Shown here in pieces: positions 41,536 through 51,065 of a stretch of 64,000 bases of DNA. The DNA is from Polynucleobacter sp. UK-Gri1-W3. GTDB lineage: Bacteria; Pseudomonadota; Gammaproteobacteria; Burkholderiales; Burkholderiaceae. The notes below the pieces were generated by a model. It was not told the DNA's origin. It made no database searches and saw only the letters and a list, made by a program, of their open reading frames with translations. How positions within the stretch are numbered: position 1 is the first letter of the stretch; every line of letters starts with the position of its first letter. The stretch lies in NCBI RefSeq assembly GCF_018881595.1, contig NZ_JACVQA010000006.1, forward strand, positions 294,261-358,260. The letters run 5' to 3'. A program made the position numbers and the translations under genes.

Positions 41536-42639
41536 ATGCCTTTATCTACTAGCTCTCAATCCTTAGATAAGACCAATCTGCGTGATTGGCTCAATGCCCA
41601 AGCGACTAAGCTTGGGTTTGATGGCTTGCGGATTACTGACACCCATTTAGGGTCTGCGACTGATCGCCTAAAAGAATGGCTGGAGCAGGGTCGTCACGGC
41701 CAAATGGAATACATGCAGCGCCACGCTGATTTACGCTCTAATCCCGAACTCTTGGTTCCCGGGACCATGCGCGTGATTTGTGTATCCATGAACTACCTCC
41801 CGCCCGAAACTAATTTCGATACTGAGTGGCAACGACTAGAGGATCCCACTCAAGCAGTGGTTTCAATGTATGCCAGGGGGCGTGACTATCACAAAGTACT
41901 GCGTAATCGCTTGCAAGAATTTGCCCAACTCATCGAAGAACGTATTGGGAAGTTGGGCTATCGCGTATTTACCGATTCAGCCCCATTAATGGAGGTAGAG
42001 CTAGCGCGTAAGGCGGGATTAGGTTGGCGTGGTAAACACACACTTTTACTGAATCGAGAATCTGGCTCCACGTTTTTCTTGGGTGAGATCTTGGTAGATG
42101 TGCCACTACCGATTGATAAAGAGATTGAAGAGCATTGCGGAACTTGTACCTCTTGTATTGATGTATGTCCAACGCAAGCCATTACTGCACCATATCAATT
42201 AGATGCCAGAAGATGTATTTCTTATCTCACCATCGAAAATTCTGAAGCTATACCAGTTGAATTTAGAAGCGCTATGGGTAATCGCGTCTACGGCTGTGAT
42301 GATTGCCAGTTGATTTGTCCTTGGAATAAGTTTGCTAAGCGCACTGAGCTACCAGACTTTGCAAGACGTCATGGCCTGGGGCAAGCAAGCCTCTTGCATT
42401 TATGGTCTTGGACTGAAGCGGAGTTTGAGCAACGCCATGAAGGCAGCGCCATTCGTAGAATTGGTTATAGCCGCTGGCGTCGTAATCTAGCGGTAGCAAT
42501 GGGTAATGCGCTGGCAAGCTCTGCTCTAGCAGATACCGATAAGTCAGCAATACGCTCGGCTTTAACTAAGGCCCTTGTAGATGCTGATGCTTTGGTGGCC
42601 GAGCATATTGAATGGGCCCTAGGGGACTGCAAGGCTTAA
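41536..42639 (+). CDS. queG: Epoxyqueuosine reductase
   Basis: 367 residues. The two [4Fe-4S] motifs are visible: CGTCTSCIDVCPTQAI and CDDCQLICPWNKFA. The N-terminal cobalamin-binding part (MNYLPPET, YARGRDYHKVLR) is typical. It reduces epoxyqueuosine to queuosine, the last step in the modification of tRNA position 34. Divergent from tsaE, the usual neighbour. Confidence 0.95.
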   Translation: MPLSTSSQSLDKTNLRDWLNAQATKLGFDGLRITDTHLGSATDRLKEWLEQGRHGQMEYMQRHADLRSNPELLVPGTMRVICVSMNYLPPETNFDTEWQRLEDPTQAVVSMYARGRDYHKVLRNRLQEFAQLIEERIGKLGYRVFTDSAPLMEVELARKAGLGWRGKHTLLLNRESGSTFFLGEILVDVPLPIDKEIEEHCGTCTSCIDVCPTQAITAPYQLDARRCISYLTIENSEAIPVEFRSAMGNRVYGCDDCQLICPWNKFAKRTELPDFARRHGLGQASLLHLWSWTEAEFEQRHEGSAIRRIGYSRWRRNLAVAMGNALASSALADTDKSAIRSALTKALVDADALVAEHIEWALGDCKA

Positions 42640-42665
42640 AAAGTTACAAGGCTTACAATTAATCT

Positions 42666-43451
42666 ATGTCATCTGCAGACCAGCCCTATATTGATCCTAG
42701 CGAAATCGCACTAGAAGAGTCTGCGGCAGAGCGCTTTAAAAATCCAAGCGATGCCTTTTGGTCTGGCATTCGGGATGCGGCAGGTGCTCCTGCTATGGTG
42801 CTCTTTGCTGGTATGGTGGGCTTTGGGGCTATGGGCAAAACCAACGGCTTTGATGTTTGGTTCACCACCTTCACTTCATTCTTCATGTTCGCGTTACCGG
42901 GACAGGTTGTCTTGCTCGAGATGGCGATTACTGGATCATCTGTTGTTGCAATCGCATTGGCAGTCACGCTTACATCAACGCGCTTTATTACCATGACAGT
43001 GACGCTCTTTCCGCAGTTTCATCAAAAAGATCGTAATCGCAGTTTGTATGCTTCCGTGCATTTGCTAGCGATGACAGCATGGGCCATCTCTATGCGCGAG
43101 TTTCATGCGATTGAGATTAAACATCGCCTCAGTTATTTTGTTGGCTTGGGATTACTGTGTTGGTTGATTTCGATTCCGGGAACCATCTTAGGCTTTTACT
43201 TGGCCGGTATGGTGCCACCCGCTGTGACCCTAGGCTTAGTCTTTATTAACCCCCTGTTTTTTTTGCTGACATTTACTGAGGTAAAGCCTTGGATTAATCG
43301 CATTGCCATCTTTTTGGGCTGTATTTTTGGCCCCATTTTCTTTGCAATTGATCGTGATACCAGTTTGTTAACGGCTGGCCTGGTCGCAGGTACTCTGGCT
43401 TACTTTATTGATCGTAAATTCTTGCGCAAGAAAACTGGAGTTATTGGATGA
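42666..43451 (+). CDS. azlC: AzlC-family branched-chain amino acid exporter, large subunit
   Basis: 261 residues with about eight membrane helices and the AzlC core (WSGIRDAAGAPAMVLFAGMV, SFFMFALPGQVV). AzlC with AzlD exports branched-chain amino acids or analogues. Overlaps azlD by four bases (ATGA). Confidence 0.85.
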   Translation: MSSADQPYIDPSEIALEESAAERFKNPSDAFWSGIRDAAGAPAMVLFAGMVGFGAMGKTNGFDVWFTTFTSFFMFALPGQVVLLEMAITGSSVVAIALAVTLTSTRFITMTVTLFPQFHQKDRNRSLYASVHLLAMTAWAISMREFHAIEIKHRLSYFVGLGLLCWLISIPGTILGFYLAGMVPPAVTLGLVFINPLFFLLTFTEVKPWINRIAIFLGCIFGPIFFAIDRDTSLLTAGLVAGTLAYFIDRKFLRKKTGVIG

Positions 43452-43807
43452 GTGTCATGGATACCGTGTCTAACGCGCTTTCAGGCTGGGGCTTGTGGAT
43501 CGCCTTGGTAGGTGCTTGTCTTGGCACTTATTTTTGTCGCGCGATTGGCGTATTTCTATCGCAAAGCATTAATCAAGATAGCGAAATCTTCCGCTGGTTA
43601 GCTGCTGTGACCTATGCGATGGTAGCTGCTTTAACGATTCGCTTGATTGTGATGCCCTTAGGCTTGATGGCAACCGTGCCTTTGTGGATCCGGATTCTGA
43701 TTTGCGCCTTGGCAATTGGCGTAATGATCTCTAAGCCAACTCGCCGTTTGGTTCCAGCCTTGTTGACTGGAACCTTGTTGATGGTGAGTTACGGCGTTAT
43801 TCGTTGA
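43448..43807 (+). CDS. azlD: AzlD-family small exporter subunit
   Basis: 119 residues, four membrane helices, typical small partner of AzlC (GTYFCRAIGVFLS, YAMVAALTIRLIV). Translationally coupled to azlC. Confidence 0.85.
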   Translation: MSVMDTVSNALSGWGLWIALVGACLGTYFCRAIGVFLSQSINQDSEIFRWLAAVTYAMVAALTIRLIVMPLGLMATVPLWIRILICALAIGVMISKPTRRLVPALLTGTLLMVSYGVIR

Positions 43808-43857
43808 AGCGTTAATACGTTAATTCGTTGATACGATAGTTCTTTAAGTACTTAGGT

Positions 43858-46800
43858 TCAGAGATGTGCCGCCAAAATTCTGGCGATATGTACAGCTTCT
43901 CGTTGAGTACCATCGGCAATTTGATGGCGACAGCTCGTGCCATCAGCTACCACCCAGCTATCGGGTGACTTTCGAATGCTTGGCAATAGACTGGCTTCGG
44001 CCATTTGCTTAGACACTTCAATATGCTCGGCCTCATAACCAAAGCTACCAGCCATACCGCAGCAAGATGATTCAATCAGCTTAGGTTCCGCATTGGGAAT
44101 GAGTTTGAGTAATTCCATTGCAGGAGTTACTGCGGCAAATGCTTTCTGATGACAGTGACCATGAAATAACACTGACTTATCGGCTGACTTGAGATTCAAT
44201 GTGAGCTTACCTGCCCTTACTTCGCTAGCCAAGAACTCTTCCAGCAATTGCGCTTGCTTAGAAACACTGACAGCACGATCGCCAAAGCCCATTACTAAGG
44301 CTTCATCTTTAAGGGTAAATAAGCATGAAGGCTCTAAACCAATAATCGGAATGTTTTTATCAGCATAGGGCGCGAGGTGATCAACCAATTCACCAAGAGT
44401 TTCCTTGGCTTTATCCACCATACCTGCAGCTAAATAGGTTCTGCCACAGCAAAACTCTTTGGAGCAGCCGTTTTCATTAGTATTAGCTTGCTTTATTTTG
44501 TTTGCTTGACTCTTGTGCGGAATATGCACGCGATAACCTGCTGCATTGAGTACTTTTAATGCTGCTTGTAGGTTTTCATCTTCGAAATAAGCATTGAAGG
44601 TATCTGCCAATAGAACAATACCTTTGCCATCGGTATTGCTAGCAAGCTGCTCTGGTGTGTACTCATAAGAGTTTGCTGCTTTCTGGTTCCAGAAAGTCTT
44701 ACTCTTCCAGATCGGCAGACTTCTTTGTGCAGAAATTCCCATGACCCACTCTTGAAGGGTTGCAATGGGTTTAATGTGATTGCGGAAGTTTAATAAGGCC
44801 GGCAAGAATGGAATAGTGCTAATCGTGTTGGCGTATTTAGGAAGGTAAGCAACTGCTAAATCTCGCAAGGAATGGCCAACTCGCTTCTTGTAGGCAGATA
44901 AGAACTCAATCTTCATCTTGGCCATATCGACGCCAGTAGGGCACTCGCGACGGCAGGCCTTGCAGCTCACACACAGCTCCATCACTTCTTTAATGGCATC
45001 GCTTGCTAATGGAGAAGATTCGGGCGATGTTCCACTTTTTAGATCGAGTTGATTTGAGAGTGCTAGACGCAGAGTATTGGCTCTGCCGCGAGTAAGGTGT
45101 TTCTCATCACGTGTCACGCGATAGCTAGGGCACATTACTTCTGCATCAAATTTGCGACAGTGGCCATTGTTATTGCACATCTCTACTGCTTTAGCCAATC
45201 CCATGGCGGGATCACCACCTGTGCCGGGCGCAGTAGTTGCTTCTGTCACTGGATCGTTTTGCACATTCCAAGCAGACCAATCGAGCGCTGGTTTTAATGG
45301 AATAACTTTGTAGCTTGGTGGAAATCTAAAGTTGCTTGCATCATCCATCTTCGGCGGATCAACAATCTTGCCAGGATTAAATAATCCTTTTGGATCAAAT
45401 GCATGTTTAATTTCAGCAAGAGCTTCAGTGATCTTGGGGCCAAACTGCCAAGAGATCCATTCGCCACGGCAAAGGCCATCGCCATGCTCACCGCTATAAG
45501 CACCTTTGTATTTACGTACCAAGGCTGAAGCTTCCTTGGCAACAGCACGCATTTTCTGAGCACCATCTCTACGCATATCCAAAATAGGACGCACATGCAG
45601 TGTGCCTACAGAAGCGTGGGCATACCAAGTGCCACGTGATCCATATTTAGAAAAGACATCAGTGAGTGCCTGAGTGTAATCAGCCAAACTCTCCAGTGGA
45701 ACCGCGCAGTCTTCAATAAAGCTCACGGGCTTACCGTCGCCTTTGAGGCTCATCATGATATTCAGGCCTGCTTTACGTACTTCCCACAAGTTCTTTTGCA
45801 AAGACGCATCAGGCATAGGTACTACTGAGCCTGGCAAACCTAAATCACTCATGAGTTCTTGTAATGTTTTGATCTTCTCAAGTAATGGAGCATGTGCTTC
45901 ACCAGAAAACTCCACCAACAAGATGGCTTCTGGAGTCTGCACCATGTGGTCAATGAGCGCAGTCTCGATCGTCTTTTTAAAGCTAGGATTGCTGCGCGCT
46001 AGATCAATCATGGTGCGATCAACTAACTCAACAGCGGTAGGACCGAGCTTCACAATATGTTGTGCACTATCCATTGCCTTATAAAAGCTGGCAAAGTTCA
46101 CAATGCCCAATACTTTATGTTGGGGCAAAGGTGCTAGCTTGAGCTTGAGTGATTTAAAGTACCCAAGGGTGCCTTCGCTACCTACCAATAGATGAGCTAG
46201 ATTCACGCTGCCATCTTGGGTGTAAGGCAACTCACTCTGTGGATGAAAGATATCAAGGTTGTAACCAGCAACACGCCTAAGCACCTTCGGAAAGCGTGCT
46301 TCGATTTCTGGTTGAAGGGTGGTAGCTAAGTTTTTAACAAAATTACCCAACTGCTTTGCGGCCCCAGTACTGCTTGCGTAATCGCTAAAGTTGGCAACTT
46401 TGCCATCTGCCAACCATGCGTCAATGCCTAAAACGTTGTGAACCATATTGCCGTAAGCAATTGAGCGACTGCCACAAGAGTTGTTGCCTGCCATGCCGCC
46501 AATCGTTGCTTGTCCTGCAGTAGAGACATCGACTGGATACCAAAGACCATGTTGCTTTAGTGGGCCGTTGAGGTGGTCTAGAACAATGCCAGGCTCAACT
46601 TCTACATAACCTTTATCTAGATTGAGATCTAAAACGTTTCTAAAGTATTTGGTGTTATCAATAACTAAAGCCGCACCAGTAGTTTGGCCGCACTGACTAG
46701 TGCCACCTCCACGTGGCAGAACGGGTACACCCATCTCAGCTGCAATCTGTATAGCGCTAGCAATATCTTGTGCAGTCTTTGGTACAAACACTGCAACTGG

Positions 46801-46947
46801 CATGGCTTGATAGATAGAAGCATCAGTCGCATAGCGCCCACGGCCCGCACTATCAGTCATCACTTCGCCAGAAGTCTCTTGGCATAAGCGCTTAGCTAGT
46901 GTGGCTTGATCCACCATGAGTTCTTTAAGGTCTAGGGGCTTATTCAT
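43858..46947 (-). CDS. FAD-linked 2-hydroxyacid oxidase fused to iron-sulfur CCG domains
   Basis: 1029 residues in three parts: FAD-binding PCMH domain (about 60-260; PRGGGTSQCGQTTGAAL), FAD-oxidase C-terminal domain (about 270-550), and an iron-sulfur region with a CxxCxxxC cluster (CVSCKACRRECPTGVD) followed by CCG-type domains (GHCHQKA; SSCCGMAGSFGYE). This is the YdiJ/D-2-hydroxyglutarate or D-lactate dehydrogenase type, passing electrons to the membrane. Its start overlaps the GntR regulator gene by four bases. Confidence 0.85.
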   Translation of the reverse strand: MNKPLDLKELMVDQATLAKRLCQETSGEVMTDSAGRGRYATDASIYQAMPVAVFVPKTAQDIASAIQIAAEMGVPVLPRGGGTSQCGQTTGAALVIDNTKYFRNVLDLNLDKGYVEVEPGIVLDHLNGPLKQHGLWYPVDVSTAGQATIGGMAGNNSCGSRSIAYGNMVHNVLGIDAWLADGKVANFSDYASSTGAAKQLGNFVKNLATTLQPEIEARFPKVLRRVAGYNLDIFHPQSELPYTQDGSVNLAHLLVGSEGTLGYFKSLKLKLAPLPQHKVLGIVNFASFYKAMDSAQHIVKLGPTAVELVDRTMIDLARSNPSFKKTIETALIDHMVQTPEAILLVEFSGEAHAPLLEKIKTLQELMSDLGLPGSVVPMPDASLQKNLWEVRKAGLNIMMSLKGDGKPVSFIEDCAVPLESLADYTQALTDVFSKYGSRGTWYAHASVGTLHVRPILDMRRDGAQKMRAVAKEASALVRKYKGAYSGEHGDGLCRGEWISWQFGPKITEALAEIKHAFDPKGLFNPGKIVDPPKMDDASNFRFPPSYKVIPLKPALDWSAWNVQNDPVTEATTAPGTGGDPAMGLAKAVEMCNNNGHCRKFDAEVMCPSYRVTRDEKHLTRGRANTLRLALSNQLDLKSGTSPESSPLASDAIKEVMELCVSCKACRRECPTGVDMAKMKIEFLSAYKKRVGHSLRDLAVAYLPKYANTISTIPFLPALLNFRNHIKPIATLQEWVMGISAQRSLPIWKSKTFWNQKAANSYEYTPEQLASNTDGKGIVLLADTFNAYFEDENLQAALKVLNAAGYRVHIPHKSQANKIKQANTNENGCSKEFCCGRTYLAAGMVDKAKETLGELVDHLAPYADKNIPIIGLEPSCLFTLKDEALVMGFGDRAVSVSKQAQLLEEFLASEVRAGKLTLNLKSADKSVLFHGHCHQKAFAAVTPAMELLKLIPNAEPKLIESSCCGMAGSFGYEAEHIEVSKQMAEASLLPSIRKSPDSWVVADGTSCRHQIADGTQREAVHIARILAAHL

Positions 46948-47630
46948 GATTTGGCAGTTTCTGACTGAGCTTCTGATTGGAGTAATTGAGCAACCACATC
47001 ACGTTTATTTCTGACGTGTTGGATCATAATTTTGCGCATGCGAGCACTATCCCTTGCCTTGAGGGCATCAAGCATCTCTTGGTGTTCTTCTACTGCCTTC
47101 TCCCATTTCACGCCATCCTGATTGGAAAGAAAGCGCAAGGCTTCAATACGTGCATTGACTTGAGTAAAGAGTTTGGATAGAACAGGATTGTTTGCTGCCT
47201 GATTAATGAGATGATGAATGCGTAAATTGAGTTTGTAATAACTCGATAAATCACGACGCGCATAAGAAGCCATCATTTCATATTGAAGGGCTTCTAATTC
47301 AGAGAGGGTGGCATCACTAATATTGATCGCAGCCAATTCTCCAGAGAACCCCTCTAGATCTGCAATCACATCAAACGTATTCAAAACATCTTCAAGGCTG
47401 AGTTGTATGGCAATGGCGCCACGATTGGCGATTAACTCCACCAAGCCTTCAGCGGCCAGACGGCGAATCGCCTCACGAATGGGGGTGCGGGAGACGTTGA
47501 GGCTCTCAGCCAATTCGCGTTCATTGAGTTTGCTGCCAGGGACGATCTTGCCTTCAACCAAGAGGGATCTGAGCTTCTCGAATGTAGCTTCATGCAAATT
47601 TTGTGAATTTGGCTGCTCTAGTACTGTCAT
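46944..47630 (-). CDS. GntR-family regulator with FCD domain
   Basis: 228 residues: N-terminal winged helix (LNERELAESLNVSRTPIREA) and an FCD ligand domain (about 90-220). These sense carboxylic acids. Two identical TTTGTATACAAA sites in the divergent region in front of it and the aminotransferase gene are likely its operators. It is transcribed with the FAD/iron-sulfur oxidase. Confidence 0.9.
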   Translation of the reverse strand: MTVLEQPNSQNLHEATFEKLRSLLVEGKIVPGSKLNERELAESLNVSRTPIREAIRRLAAEGLVELIANRGAIAIQLSLEDVLNTFDVIADLEGFSGELAAINISDATLSELEALQYEMMASYARRDLSSYYKLNLRIHHLINQAANNPVLSKLFTQVNARIEALRFLSNQDGVKWEKAVEEHQEMLDALKARDSARMRKIMIQHVRNKRDVVAQLLQSEAQSETAKS

Positions 47631-47653
47631 GGATCAAGCTCTGGTCTTAATAA

Positions 47654-47665
47654 TTTGTATACAAA
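47654..47665. promoter_or_regulatory. GntR operator 1 (TTTGTATACAAA)
   Basis: 12-base perfect palindrome with the spacing of FadR/FCD-type operators, 24 bases upstream of the GntR start. The matching flanks make an almost identical 18-base block with operator 2. Confidence 0.75.
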
Positions 47666-47746
47666 ATAAGAATAAACGATCTTAAGGCATAAATAAAGCC
47701 TTTAAATGCTTAAATTTGGCTTTATTCTGGGGTCTATTGCAAATAA

Positions 47747-47758
47747 TTTGTATACAAA
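47747..47758. promoter_or_regulatory. GntR operator 2 (TTTGTATACAAA)
   Basis: Same palindrome 93 bases from operator 1 (close to nine helical turns), 78 bases before the aminotransferase start. Two sites on one side of the helix allow looping that would repress both divergent genes. Confidence 0.75.
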
Positions 47759-47835
47759 ATAGAAATTTCGCAAAAATTGTCATACACTAGTAGCAGAAAT
47801 AACTACCTATAAACACTTTAAAAGTGAGACACAGC

Positions 47836-49020
47836 ATGTTGAAGCTTGATAACCACGCATCAGGACGCCATTTTTTACATATTCCTGGCCCAAGTCCTGT
47901 TCCTCCACGCGTACTGCGCGCCATTAGCTATCAAACAATTGACCACCGCGGTCCTGAGTTTGGTGCGTTTGGCCTGAAGGTATTGGATGGCATTAAAAAG
48001 ATTTTCAAAACTGAGCAACCCGTCATTATTTATTCTGCCTCTGGAACAGGCGCTTGGGAAGGCGCATTAGTAAACGTTCTTAATCCTGGCGACAAAGTGT
48101 TGTTCTATGAAACTGGTCAGTTTGCTAACTTGTGGCGTGCTCTTGGTAAGCGTCTTGGTTTAGATGTGGAAGTAGTTGGTAAAGCAGGACAAGATTCTTG
48201 GCGTTGGGGTGTTGATGCATCTGTGATTGAAGAGCGTTTACGCAAAGACACTGGTCATGAGATCAAAGCGGTTTGCGTTGTGCATAACGAAACTTCGACC
48301 GGCGTGACTTCTAGTATTGCAGCAGTTCGCAAAGCGATTGATTCTTTAAAGCATCCAGCCTTATTGCTCGTAGACAGCGTATCTGGCTTGGGCTCAGCAG
48401 AATATGAGCACGACAAGTGGGGCGCGGATGTGACCATCTCTGGCTCACAAAAAGGCTTGATGTTGCCACCAGGTATTGGCTTTAATGCTTTATCACCACG
48501 CGCAATTGAAGTTAGCAAAAATAACAAAATTCATAAATCGTATTGGGCTTGGGATGAGATCCTAGAGTCGAATAAGAATGGATATTGGCCAACAACTCCC
48601 AGCACCAATTTGATGTATGGACTACATGAAGCGATGGACATGATGATGGCCGAGGGATTGGATACGATCTTTGCGCGTCACCAACGTTTAGCTGCTGCTT
48701 GTCGTGAGGCGGTCAATGCATGGGGTCTGGAGATTCAGTGTCAAGATCAAGATTGCTACTCACCAGTACTCACTTGTATTGCAACACCAGAAGGTATGGA
48801 TGCAGATGTATTGCGTAAACATGCTTTGGAGAAATTCAATCTCTCGCTCGGAACAGGTTTAGGCAAGATCAAAGGCAAGGCATTCCGTATCGGCCATTTG
48901 GGCGATTGCAATGAATTGAGCTTGATGGCTGCCCTTAGCGGGGTAGAGATGAGTCTAGGTTCAATGGGTTACAAACCCAAGGCTAGCGGAGTCGTTGCAG
49001 CCCAAGAGTTCCTTAAATAA
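47836..49020 (+). CDS. Serine/alanine-glyoxylate aminotransferase (class V)
   Basis: 394 residues. PLP enzyme of the AGXT/SGAT type: FLHIPGPSPVPPRVLRAI at the N terminus, YSASGTGAWEGALVNVLNPG, and the PLP lysine in SGSQKGLMLPPG. It transfers amino groups to glyoxylate to give glycine. ATG 47836 follows a GTG four codons upstream. Divergent from the GntR regulator and probably controlled by it; the FAD oxidase of the same cluster may provide the 2-oxoacid. Confidence 0.85.
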   Translation: MLKLDNHASGRHFLHIPGPSPVPPRVLRAISYQTIDHRGPEFGAFGLKVLDGIKKIFKTEQPVIIYSASGTGAWEGALVNVLNPGDKVLFYETGQFANLWRALGKRLGLDVEVVGKAGQDSWRWGVDASVIEERLRKDTGHEIKAVCVVHNETSTGVTSSIAAVRKAIDSLKHPALLLVDSVSGLGSAEYEHDKWGADVTISGSQKGLMLPPGIGFNALSPRAIEVSKNNKIHKSYWAWDEILESNKNGYWPTTPSTNLMYGLHEAMDMMMAEGLDTIFARHQRLAAACREAVNAWGLEIQCQDQDCYSPVLTCIATPEGMDADVLRKHALEKFNLSLGTGLGKIKGKAFRIGHLGDCNELSLMAALSGVEMSLGSMGYKPKASGVVAAQEFLK

Positions 49021-49165
49021 GAAGGACTTAGAGCAACACAGAAGCGTATTCAGTGGGGTGGAGCCTGATTCTGTATAAGGAATTACGCTACACCCCTTAT
49101 AATTCAAGTACTTATATAGCAGTGCACGAAATAAACACACCATATTCGAGACAGAAAGATTAAAC

Positions 49166-49573
49166 ATGTTGGCTACTAAACCTTACTTAACTCAAGCTGA
49201 TGTTCAAAAGATTTTGGATGCAGCAGACAAGCACGCTGCTGCCAATAATTGGGCAGTGACAATAGCCGTTTGTGATGATGGCGGTCATCTGTTGGGTTTA
49301 ATTCGTCGCGATGGTTGTGCTCCAGTATCCGCATACATTGCTCAAGAAAAAGCACGTACAGCTGCAATGGGTAAGCGCGAGAGTCGCGTTTACGAAGAAA
49401 TTATTAATAACGGCCGCACTTCATTCTTATCTGCCCCACACATTTCAGGCATGTTAGAAGGTGGGGTCAATATCGATGTAAATGGCTTTACCATCGGCGC
49501 AGTCGGCGTTTCCGGCGTTAAATCGACCGAGGATGCTGAAACCGCTAAGGCCGGCATTGCGGCCATCCTGTAA
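49166..49573 (+). CDS. GlcG/HbpS-family haem-binding-like protein
   Basis: 135 residues matching the DUF336/GlcG family: ILDAADKHAAANNWAVTIAV, DGGHLLGLIRRDG and INVDVNGFTIGAVGVSG-type end. Relatives bind haem or accompany glycolate oxidase genes. Its place behind the glyoxylate aminotransferase suits a glycolate/glyoxylate context. Confidence 0.8.
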   Translation: MLATKPYLTQADVQKILDAADKHAAANNWAVTIAVCDDGGHLLGLIRRDGCAPVSAYIAQEKARTAAMGKRESRVYEEIINNGRTSFLSAPHISGMLEGGVNIDVNGFTIGAVGVSGVKSTEDAETAKAGIAAIL

Positions 49574-49579
49574 GTTACC

Positions 49580-51037
49580 TTGACAAATACTGCTACTGAA
49601 ATAAATTCTTCTACAGGGGTGAGCGATACCGCCACTCCTGGTGTTACCCCTCCAGCAACAATCACTTTTGCTGACTTTGGTTTAGACCCGAAAATTCAAA
49701 AAGCGGTTCTTGAGCAGGGCTACACCATTCCCACTCCAATTCAAGCCCAATCAATACCGCATGTATTAGCAGGAAGTGACTTGATGGGCGCAGCGCAAAC
49801 CGGTACTGGTAAGACTGCTGCCTTTGTATTACCGATTATTCAAAAGATTTTGCGTCACGCTAGCAACAGCGCCTCTCCCGCACGCCATCCAATTCGTGCG
49901 CTTGTTCTGACCCCAACTCGCGAGTTGGCAGTGCAAGTGTCGGAGAATGCCGCAAGTTATTCCAAACATACTGATTTACGTGCTGCCGTTGTTTATGGTG
50001 GCGTGGACATGAAAGAGCAAGTTGCAATTTTGCGTAATGGCGTAGAGATTTTGATTGCTACACCAGGACGTTTGCTCGATCACATTGGCTCCAAAGTTGC
50101 CAACCTTTCTCAAGTGGAGATTTTGGTTTTAGACGAAGCCGATCGCATGCTCGATATGGGCTTCTTGCCCGACTTACAGCGCATCATTGATCTGATTCCT
50201 GCGCAAAGACAAACATTATTATTCTCCGCAACCTTCTCGCCAGAAATCAAAAAGCTGGCACAAAGTTATTTACGCACTCCCGTAACGGTTGAGGTAGCTC
50301 GTCAAAACGCAGCCGCTGATACGGTGAAGCAAGTAGTGCACATGGTTTCGTCTGCGGATAAGCAACGTGCGATTGTCAAAGTTTTAGAGGCACGTACCCG
50401 CGCTGGTTTATCTCGTCAGTGCATCATCTTTACTAATAGCCGTTTAGGTTGTGCAAAGCTTTCTCGTGCCTTAGAGCGCGATGGCATTAAAGCCGGCGCG
50501 ATTCACGGCGACAAGAGTCAGGGTGAGCGTACTCTAACTTTAGATGCATTTAAATCTGGCGCGATTGAAGCATTGGTAGCAACCGATGTTGCTGCACGCG
50601 GTCTAGATATTCCAGACATGCCTTGTGTGATTAATCACGAGCTGCCATATAACGCAGAAGACTTCATTCACCGCATTGGCCGTACTGGTCGTGCTGGTAG
50701 TAAAGGTGATGCGATTGCCTTGGTTGATGCCAGTGAGAAGCGCTTGCTAGACGATATTGAAAAATTGATGAAGCGTAAGTTGGATGTACAGCCTTTGCCT
50801 GAAGGAGCGCCTTCACAAAGTCGTCCATCATCCAGTAATTATGGCGGCTCTAGTGGATCCAGAAGCTCATATAGCGCACCAGCCAAAATGTCAGACCCCT
50901 TCTTCTATAAGCCTTATGAGCCATCTGCACCCGCAGCATCTGCTGCAGACGCTACCAATCCAGAAGAGAAAAAAGTTGGTATTACTCCTGCTAAGCCCGC
51001 TGTTGGCGCTTTGCTGGGTGGCTTTAAGAAAAAGTAA
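49580..51037 (+). CDS. DEAD-box RNA helicase (RhlE-like)
   Basis: 485 residues with all core motifs: AQTGTGKT, PTRELA, DEADRM, SAT (FSATFSPE), and HRIGRTGR; a Gly/Ser-rich tail follows (about 410-485). It unwinds RNA in ribosome assembly or mRNA decay. The start is a TTG at 49580, six bases after the previous stop; a GTG at 49619 with AGGG before it is the alternative. Confidence 0.9.
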   Translation: MTNTATEINSSTGVSDTATPGVTPPATITFADFGLDPKIQKAVLEQGYTIPTPIQAQSIPHVLAGSDLMGAAQTGTGKTAAFVLPIIQKILRHASNSASPARHPIRALVLTPTRELAVQVSENAASYSKHTDLRAAVVYGGVDMKEQVAILRNGVEILIATPGRLLDHIGSKVANLSQVEILVLDEADRMLDMGFLPDLQRIIDLIPAQRQTLLFSATFSPEIKKLAQSYLRTPVTVEVARQNAAADTVKQVVHMVSSADKQRAIVKVLEARTRAGLSRQCIIFTNSRLGCAKLSRALERDGIKAGAIHGDKSQGERTLTLDAFKSGAIEALVATDVAARGLDIPDMPCVINHELPYNAEDFIHRIGRTGRAGSKGDAIALVDASEKRLLDDIEKLMKRKLDVQPLPEGAPSQSRPSSSNYGGSSGSRSSYSAPAKMSDPFFYKPYEPSAPAASAADATNPEEKKVGITPAKPAVGALLGGFKKK

Positions 51038-51065
51038 TTCACTTCGAGTAATTTACTTCGAATCA

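Noticed and set aside
43801..43850. Short repeated CGTT-type motifs behind azlD
   Set aside because: The copies (CGTTGAAGCG, CGTTAATACG, CGTTAATTCG) are low-complexity and imperfect, with no convincing hairpin or known function.
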